Origin: an uncultured Poribacteria bacterium | Lineage (GTDB): Bacteria > Poribacteria > WGA-4E > WGA-3G | Assembly (NCBI GenBank): GCA_951812525.1 | Contig: OX638316.1 | Location: forward strand, 806,001 to 870,000 | Length of the DNA: 64,000 bases | Direction: 5' to 3' | In this document: in pieces, positions 61,157 through 64,000 of the stretch | Layout of the letters: each line of letters begins with the position of its first letter | Numbering within the stretch: the first letter of the stretch is position 1 | The notes under the pieces: model-generated | The model's input: only the letters and a program-made list of their open reading frames with translations | What the model was told of the DNA's origin: nothing | Databases searched by the model: none | Program-made: the position numbers and the translations under genes

Positions 61157-61654
61157 TTAGAAAATCCAGTTTTCTTTTTTTATTAAGTCCACTATTTTGA
61201 TGCACTGAAGGTTGAAATAAGCACAAACATCAGGAATCTTCGGTCTATTCTGGCTATGTGTAGGGTTCTCTTCTGTCACAACAACACAGTTTTCAAAGGT
61301 AAGTGCTAAGGCAATGACCCACGGGTCCGCCCCTGATTTTCCTGTCCGATTGTCTACTAATCTTGGAAACTGCGATAGTACCTCGTTGACATGCTCCTGC
61401 ACTGCCTCATCAATTGTCACTTGAAAATCTTGTTTTAATTGATTTTGATCGCACCACTGTTTTATTTCTGTATCTCTCATCGCCTCCTCGAAAACAATTT
61501 GCGACATTTTCAGACGACCATTTCTTATCAATTCCTCAATCCGATGCCATAAAGAATCAAAGTTTTCGATTGGGTATCGTTCATGAAAAGCCGCTATTAG
61601 CGCGCTCGTGTCAAGGCTGTAAATTACCTGATCGTGATTAAGCAACGAATTCAT
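61157..61654 (-). CDS. DUF4411 family PIN-like protein
   Basis: A 165-residue protein. It opens YSLDTSALIAAFHERYP, a PIN-like first strand with D15, and has GADPWVIALAL and VVTEENP near the C-terminus, which place further acidic residues as in PIN nucleases. Length and order fit DUF4411. These proteins usually stand next to an HTH-ImmA/IrrE protein, as here: its ATG overlaps the stop of that gene by four bases. A toxin-antitoxin or defence role is inferred from this pairing; nuclease activity is not proven. Confidence 0.8.
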   Translation of the reverse strand: MNSLLNHDQVIYSLDTSALIAAFHERYPIENFDSLWHRIEELIRNGRLKMSQIVFEEAMRDTEIKQWCDQNQLKQDFQVTIDEAVQEHVNEVLSQFPRLVDNRTGKSGADPWVIALALTFENCVVVTEENPTHSQNRPKIPDVCAYFNLQCIKIVDLIKKENWIF

Positions 61655-62823
61655 ACAAAGATAGCACTTTCAATTCCAGCAAGGTGTTTTGTGTCACAAT
61701 TGGAAAGAACAGAGGCTAATTCAGCGCGTGTGATTTTCTGTTCATAATAAGCCGTGAAAGCAGTCCGCGCGAAATATTCACCAGAAGTATTGAGAAGGCG
61801 ATTGTGATAAGGTGCAGCTCCACCTGTTCGTGCTGGAGTATTCCTGTACTTTGCCAATTGGCGGTTTCTGTACATTTGATAGTTACGTCGCGGCACGCTT
61901 CCGAGGGTTAGCAGTCGCCTCATAATAACTTCAGAACTAACATGAAAGTGCTTGGAGATTCCGAGTAGATCTTCTTCGAGTGTCTCCAAATTTACCATCC
62001 TCAGCAATTCATTTTCCGGGACTAAGACCTCAGCAGCAACCTGATTACAAAAGACTTCAATCGGATCTAGATTAGGAGAAGTTATTTCTTCAAAGTCAGT
62101 ATTCTGGATAGCACTTTCCCCAAGTGCTATATGAACCAACTCGTGAATGAGCGTAAAAATACGACCATAGGGACTGTCCTTAGGATTAACCACGATTACT
62201 GGGAAAGGCCTCTGTGCAACACAGAATCCACGGACTGTTTCCAGTTCAACAGAAAGATGTGTGTTCACGGAAGTATGACAGACCAAAATACCTTTCGCTT
62301 CGACAGTCTGTTTCCAAAACTTCAAGGCGGCGTATGGGTCATTTGCTCTGTGTAGATTTGTTCTGTTGAATTCAAGAAATTCCGTTATTTTTTGCACCGC
62401 GCGTCCCAGATCCTCATGCCTATTAACATCCAACATAATCTCAGGTGGAGACTCTTCTAATAATTCATAAAGTTCAATGAGAATCTCACGCCTTTCAAAT
62501 GCCTCAACGATATTGGCATTTAATCTATAGAGTTGTTCCTCATCAGTCGCGAGTTGTTCAGGCAATACTCGATAATCTGTAAGTGGCTGAAAATCGGTAG
62601 GCGGTTTCGGTAGATAGAAAATAGAGATATGGGTTTTATACAGTTTCGCAATTTTTTTTAGCTGCGTAAAGGTGGGTTGCTCTGTTCCATTTTCCCATGC
62701 TTCAAGGCGTTTGGCATCTATCCCTAACCTTTTTGCCACGTAATCTATCTCTAACTTGATGCGTCTTTCACGCGCCCATTTGAGAACTTCCGGCGTAATG
62801 AGTGCTTTGACAGATTTAGCCAT
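61651..62823 (-). CDS. HTH-domain ImmA/IrrE family metallopeptidase
   Basis: A 390-residue protein. Residues about 24-65 are a Xre-type helix-turn-helix (VAKRLGIDAKRLEAWENGTEQPT, given in part by its core LGIDAKRLEAWENG). The ImmA/IrrE zinc peptidase domain (about 160-300) has HELVH at 227-231, with a Glu-rich downstream helix (FCNQVAAEVLVP). The HTH plus protease form usually represses its own operon and cleaves a partner. It is the first gene of a two-gene transcript with DUF4411 and lies behind a near-consensus promoter with an inverted repeat at the start site. Confidence 0.88.
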   Translation of the reverse strand: MAKSVKALITPEVLKWARERRIKLEIDYVAKRLGIDAKRLEAWENGTEQPTFTQLKKIAKLYKTHISIFYLPKPPTDFQPLTDYRVLPEQLATDEEQLYRLNANIVEAFERREILIELYELLEESPPEIMLDVNRHEDLGRAVQKITEFLEFNRTNLHRANDPYAALKFWKQTVEAKGILVCHTSVNTHLSVELETVRGFCVAQRPFPVIVVNPKDSPYGRIFTLIHELVHIALGESAIQNTDFEEITSPNLDPIEVFCNQVAAEVLVPENELLRMVNLETLEEDLLGISKHFHVSSEVIMRRLLTLGSVPRRNYQMYRNRQLAKYRNTPARTGGAAPYHNRLLNTSGEYFARTAFTAYYEQKITRAELASVLSNCDTKHLAGIESAIFV

Positions 62824-62937
62824 AATCTGTATCCCTACAAACTGATTGGTTCATTGTAAAATCATCAATTGAGCGATGTTAACTCCAAGAATCACACAAG
62901 TAAATAAATCGAACAGCAAAAATATACTTAACATGTC

Positions 62938-62951
62938 TTACTTACAAGTAA
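62938..62951. promoter_or_regulatory. Candidate operator of the HTH-IrrE/DUF4411 operon
   Basis: TTACTT (62938-62943) and AAGTAA (62946-62951) form a perfect 6-bp inverted repeat with a two-base centre, six bases past the -10 box, over the expected transcription start. A second AAGTAA half-site lies at 62898-62903. The position suits a repressor, most simply the HTH protein itself. Confidence 0.6.
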
Positions 62952-62956
62952 TTTAA

Positions 62957-62985
62957 AGTATACCATAAAAAAATTGAATTGTCAA
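62957..62985 (-). promoter_or_regulatory. Near-consensus sigma-70-type promoter of the HTH-IrrE/DUF4411 operon
   Basis: On the minus strand TTGACA (62985-62980), 17 bases, TATACT (62962-62957): eleven of twelve positions match. The leader to the start codon is about 130 bases. Confidence 0.75.
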
Positions 62986-63014
62986 AAGAGGGTTTGTATA
63001 AACGTGCCACCAAA

Positions 63015-63035
63015 GGCGAGATTAGGATACCTCGC
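63015..63035. repeat. Dispersed palindromic repeat, family A, degenerate copy 3
   Basis: GGCGAG and CTCGC frame a ten-base loop (ATTAGGATAC). It resembles the family A stems at 546 and 63948 with extra mismatches and lies directly after the sodC terminator. Confidence 0.4.
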
Positions 63036-63040
63036 TGACA

Positions 63041-63070
63041 GAAAAACGGGTGAGGCACAGGACCTCACCC
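63041..63070 (-). terminator. Rho-independent terminator of sodC
   Basis: On the minus strand GGGTGAGG and CCTCACCC form a perfect 8-bp stem with a seven-base loop, followed by GTTTTTC. It lies about 32 bases past the sodC stop. Confidence 0.88.
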
Positions 63071-63101
63071 AACAATATTTGGCAGAAGTGGAATTTTAAG
63101 A

Positions 63102-63677
63102 CTATTCTGCCAACGCAATTGCACCGCAACCGATGCGTGCGCCTGCATCGCCTGACGGCTGCGAGGTGAAATCGTCTGCACCGGCATGGACGACGATGCC
63201 TCTGCCGACAACATCTATGTCAGAACCGGTCCCGATTTCCCAAAGACTTGTCGTCAATTCAATACCGCCTGTGCCGTCCTCACCGACAGTAATATTACCA
63301 AGATCTCCGAGATGGAATTCGCCTTCTCCCCATTTTCCGTGTGCGACACCGGTCGGATTCCAGTGACCACCGGCGGATTTACCGTCAGGTGAACTACAAT
63401 CGCCGTTTTCGTGGATGTGAACGGCATGGATACCCGGAGATGCGTTCTGGATCTCAATGGTAAGTGTGATTTGGTCGCCGTTTTGTGTGAAAGTCGCCAT
63501 TCCGGTTACGCTACTACCGCTCGCTGAACCGATTGTGGCGATTGCCTGTTTCGTTGAAGGGATTGAAAGAACACCTGCTTGTTGTTGTATTCTATCACAA
63601 CTCATCAACACAAGAAAAATACCGATTAGTAAGAGAAATGAGGTATTTATGCCAAGCGTAATTAATCTCTTTTTCAC
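63102..63677 (-). CDS. sodC: Superoxide dismutase [Cu-Zn] lipoprotein
   Basis: A 191-residue exported SodC. The signal peptide ends in LMSC (lipobox, Cys27), so it should be anchored as a lipoprotein. Metal ligands are all present: H87 and H89 (HIHENGDC), bridging H105 (GGHWNP), H113, H122 and D125 (HLGDLG), and H164 (VVHAGADD). C94 and C184 can form the usual disulphide. The start is GTG with GGGGGA upstream. It removes periplasmic or external superoxide and would complement the exported peroxiredoxin at 38642. Confidence 0.93.
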   Translation of the reverse strand: MKKRLITLGINTSFLLLIGIFLVLMSCDRIQQQAGVLSIPSTKQAIATIGSASGSSVTGMATFTQNGDQITLTIEIQNASPGIHAVHIHENGDCSSPDGKSAGGHWNPTGVAHGKWGEGEFHLGDLGNITVGEDGTGGIELTTSLWEIGTGSDIDVVGRGIVVHAGADDFTSQPSGDAGARIGCGAIALAE

Positions 63678-63756
63678 TGTTGGGTCCCCCGTTACAACTT
63701 GTTAATCTATGGTAGATTTTAGAATTACCTATACATTGCACATCGATAAGAATAAG

Positions 63757-63791
63757 TCGGGAATCGGAGTTCCCTCCTACAGAAGAATCAT
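63757..63791 (+). repeat. Dispersed palindromic repeat, family B, copy 3
   Basis: GGGAA (63759-63763) and TTCCC (63770-63774) form a stem with a six-base loop, followed by TCCTACAGAAGAATCAT (63775-63791), nearly identical to the tag of copy 2 at 61076-61092. Confidence 0.6.
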
Positions 63792-63947
63792 TAAAATGTA
63801 AATGTATTTTCATAATTCACCATAAATGCTAATATTACAGAATCGCGGTGGTAAATTCCTGACCACCTATCCATCAAAATGATAAGGGATTTCACAGGAA
63901 AAGTAAAGGTTAAATATCGAATGTAGAAGGATTTTTTGAGGTCTACC

Positions 63948-63976
63948 GGCGAGGTTGGGAAACCTCGCCTACCAAT
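63948..63976 (-). repeat. Dispersed palindromic repeat, family A, copy 4
   Basis: On the minus strand ATTGGTAGG leads into GGCGAGGTT, a four-base loop and AACCTCGCC. Compared with copy 1 a C-G pair in the stem is replaced by A-T on both arms, so pairing is kept. Confidence 0.75.
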
Positions 63977-64000
63977 TTTAAAGAAAAACCTAGCCTGCCA

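Larger units (their letters stand above)
63678..64000. other. Intergenic end region
   Basis: No gene is visible in the last 323 bases. The region contains one family B (63757-63791) and one family A (63948-63976) repeat, and must hold the sodC promoter on the minus strand, for which no clear -35/-10 pair was found. Confidence 0.5.

Overview
The window looks like a chromosomal segment of an uncultured, diderm, heterotrophic bacterium. The gene repertoire resembles Candidatus Poribacteria and similar sponge-associated or marine lineages: six phytanoyl-CoA dioxygenase (PhyH) family proteins, four Gfo/Idh/MocA oxidoreductases, two mandelate racemase/enolase-superfamily enzymes, LamG-domain secreted proteins, a DUF1501 protein and many short dispersed intergenic repeats. 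The lineage is an inference from gene content; no rRNA or phylogenetic marker search was possible. Lipoproteins, a LolB-like protein and signal peptides indicate an outer membrane. Cytochrome bd oxidase, Cu,Zn superoxide dismutase and a peroxiredoxin indicate oxygen exposure.

Layout. 1-2.2 kb: the end of a TIM-barrel protein and a Rieske-glutamate synthase fusion. 2.3-10 kb: a membrane dihaem protein, then a catabolic cluster (PhyH, enolase-superfamily dehydratase, Gfo/Idh/MocA, two tandem PhyH paralogues, a ThDP enzyme). 10-13.5 kb: two secreted LamG proteins and an OLD-like ATPase. 13.6-24.6 kb: TPR protein, Gfo/Idh/MocA, an operon of glycoside hydrolase, uracil-DNA glycosylase, bisphosphate nucleotidase-like protein and MDR dehydrogenase, then cupin, RsmD, DUF1501 and SDR. 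24.8-28.2 kb: housekeeping run of polyferredoxin, Gmk, CoaBC, RsmA. 28.2-35.3 kb: lipoprotein, SSS symporter with its DUF3311 partner, fused TRAP permease, CydAB. 35.4-38.5 kb: PhyH, Gfo/Idh/MocA, PhyH.

38.5-40.3 kb holds the most striking locus. A single exported protein with two tandem peroxiredoxin domains has an in-frame UGA exactly at the peroxidatic cysteine position of each domain. Each UGA is followed, at identical distance, by a SECIS-like hairpin. The gene lies behind a perfect consensus sigma-70 promoter and reads as a double-selenocysteine peroxiredoxin.

41.2-45.3 kb: yebC-ruvA-ruvB-queA-yajC without ruvC or tgt. 45.3-50.2 kb: IolB-like protein, Maf, small wHTH-like protein, large membrane protein, D-threonine aldolase-like enzyme. 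50.4-56.9 kb: minus-strand housekeeping run argD, LolB-like lipoprotein, ispE, tRNA-Gln, rplY, amidase, GerMN protein, pth. 56.9-60.3 kb: a second enolase-superfamily/PhyH/Gfo module. 60.3-61.1 kb: AT-rich repeat-laden gap. 61.1-63 kb: a two-gene DUF4411/HTH-ImmA/IrrE cassette with a strong promoter and a candidate autoregulatory operator. 63-64 kb: sodC and more repeats.

The recurring enolase/PhyH/Gfo modules suggest uptake and oxidation of sugar acids or other oxidised carbon compounds; no substrate can be assigned from sequence alone.
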